From Pseudomonadota bacterium (lineage in GTDB: Bacteria > Pseudomonadota > Alphaproteobacteria > Rhizobiales > Xanthobacteraceae), in the NCBI GenBank assembly GCA_023386635.1, contig JAEWJH010000134.1, forward strand, positions 1-64,000: a DNA stretch of 64,000 nt. The letters are read 5' to 3'. A program made the translations under genes and the position numbers. Below the pieces are notes generated by a model. The model did not search any database and was not told the DNA's origin. It saw only the letters and a list, made by a program, of their open reading frames with translations. Positions within the stretch are counted from its first letter, which is position 1, and each line of letters begins with the position of its first letter. Below, in pieces: positions 63,893-64,000 of this stretch.

Positions 63893-64000
63893 TCACTCCT
63901 CCGGCGCATCCTCGATCGGGTCGTAGCGCGTCATATCGAGGCCGATCAAATTCCAGGTCTGCTGCATGTGCGGCGGCAACGGCGCGGTGACGTCGATGCG
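63893..64000 (-). CDS. C-terminal end of a gene cut by the window edge, perhaps a RluA-family pseudouridine synthase
   Basis: The last 35 codons before a TGA at 63893-63895 read RIDVTAPLPPHMQQTWNLIG then LDMTRYDPIEDAPEE. The VTAPLPPHMQ-TW pattern resembles the C-terminus of RluA/RluC-type pseudouridine synthases of Rhizobiales, but so little is visible that this is only a suggestion. Confidence 0.45.
   Translation of the reverse strand, partial: RIDVTAPLPPHMQQTWNLIGLDMTRYDPIEDAPEE

Overview
The window is a stretch of high-GC chromosome from an alphaproteobacterium of the order Rhizobiales, most like the Bradyrhizobiaceae/Xanthobacteraceae (Rhodopseudomonas, Afipia, Pseudolabrys-type genomes). 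The reasons are the Bradyrhizobium-type porin, the double cold-shock-domain protein, DUF1489, the ATP12 chaperone homologue, a class III formaldehyde-detoxifying alcohol dehydrogenase, paired biotin-dependent carboxylases, and GC-rich palindromic intergenic repeats of the kind common in that group. No rRNA is present; three tRNA genes (Pro-UGG, Glu-UUC, Leu-GAG) are. Nearly all of it reads as core chromosome. Exceptions are the integrase with a broken porin at the left end and one AT-rich OLD-family nuclease gene near 51 kb.

Layout. 1-2.9 kb: a porin without its signal peptide, an integrase and tRNA-Pro. 3-5.8 kb: DUF192 protein, double cold-shock protein, sirtuin, glyoxalase I, tRNA-Glu. 6-9 kb: a complete EF-P module (epmB, epmA, divergent efp), with an apparent 1-base deletion near the end of efp that opens the frame into the next gene. 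9-12 kb: an M23 peptidase and a lytic transglycosylase. 12-17.3 kb: a LysR regulator divergent from a ThDP enzyme and a three-gene ABC importer lacking a binding protein. 17.4-26 kb: two operons carrying mccA and mccB, separated by a histone H1-like protein and tiny membrane proteins. 26-31 kb: membrane proteins and a queC operon. 31-34 kb: cupredoxin/FTR1 iron uptake, an HTH regulator and isovaleryl-CoA dehydrogenase. 34-39 kb: tandem NodB deacetylases, a ChrA transporter, tRNA-Leu, a FliN-like protein and lipB. 39-46.6 kb: pccA, peroxiredoxin, PaaI thioesterase, photolyase, EamA exporter and formaldehyde dehydrogenase. 46.7-50.7 kb: a chemoreceptor-globin operon and small membrane proteins. 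50.8-54.7 kb: the OLD nuclease directly behind pccB. 54.8-57.6 kb: a FliK/FlhB-C pair, ATP12 and a HAD phosphatase. 57.9-62.8 kb: a three-gene 2-oxoacid oxidoreductase operon. The right end holds an SRPBCC protein, a small secreted protein and a gene cut by the window edge.

How the genes fit together. mccA, mccB and ivd cover the middle of leucine degradation, and pccA/pccB carboxylate propionyl-CoA from isoleucine, valine and odd-chain acids, so the window is rich in branched-chain and propionate catabolism although the genes lie in separate operons. The EF-P genes form a self-contained translation-factor modification unit. The points most worth checking are the chemoreceptor-globin operon (a possible split HemAT oxygen sensor), the OLD nuclease inserted one base after pccB, the efp frameshift, the FliK/FlhB-C switch pair, and the porin fragment beside the integrase.
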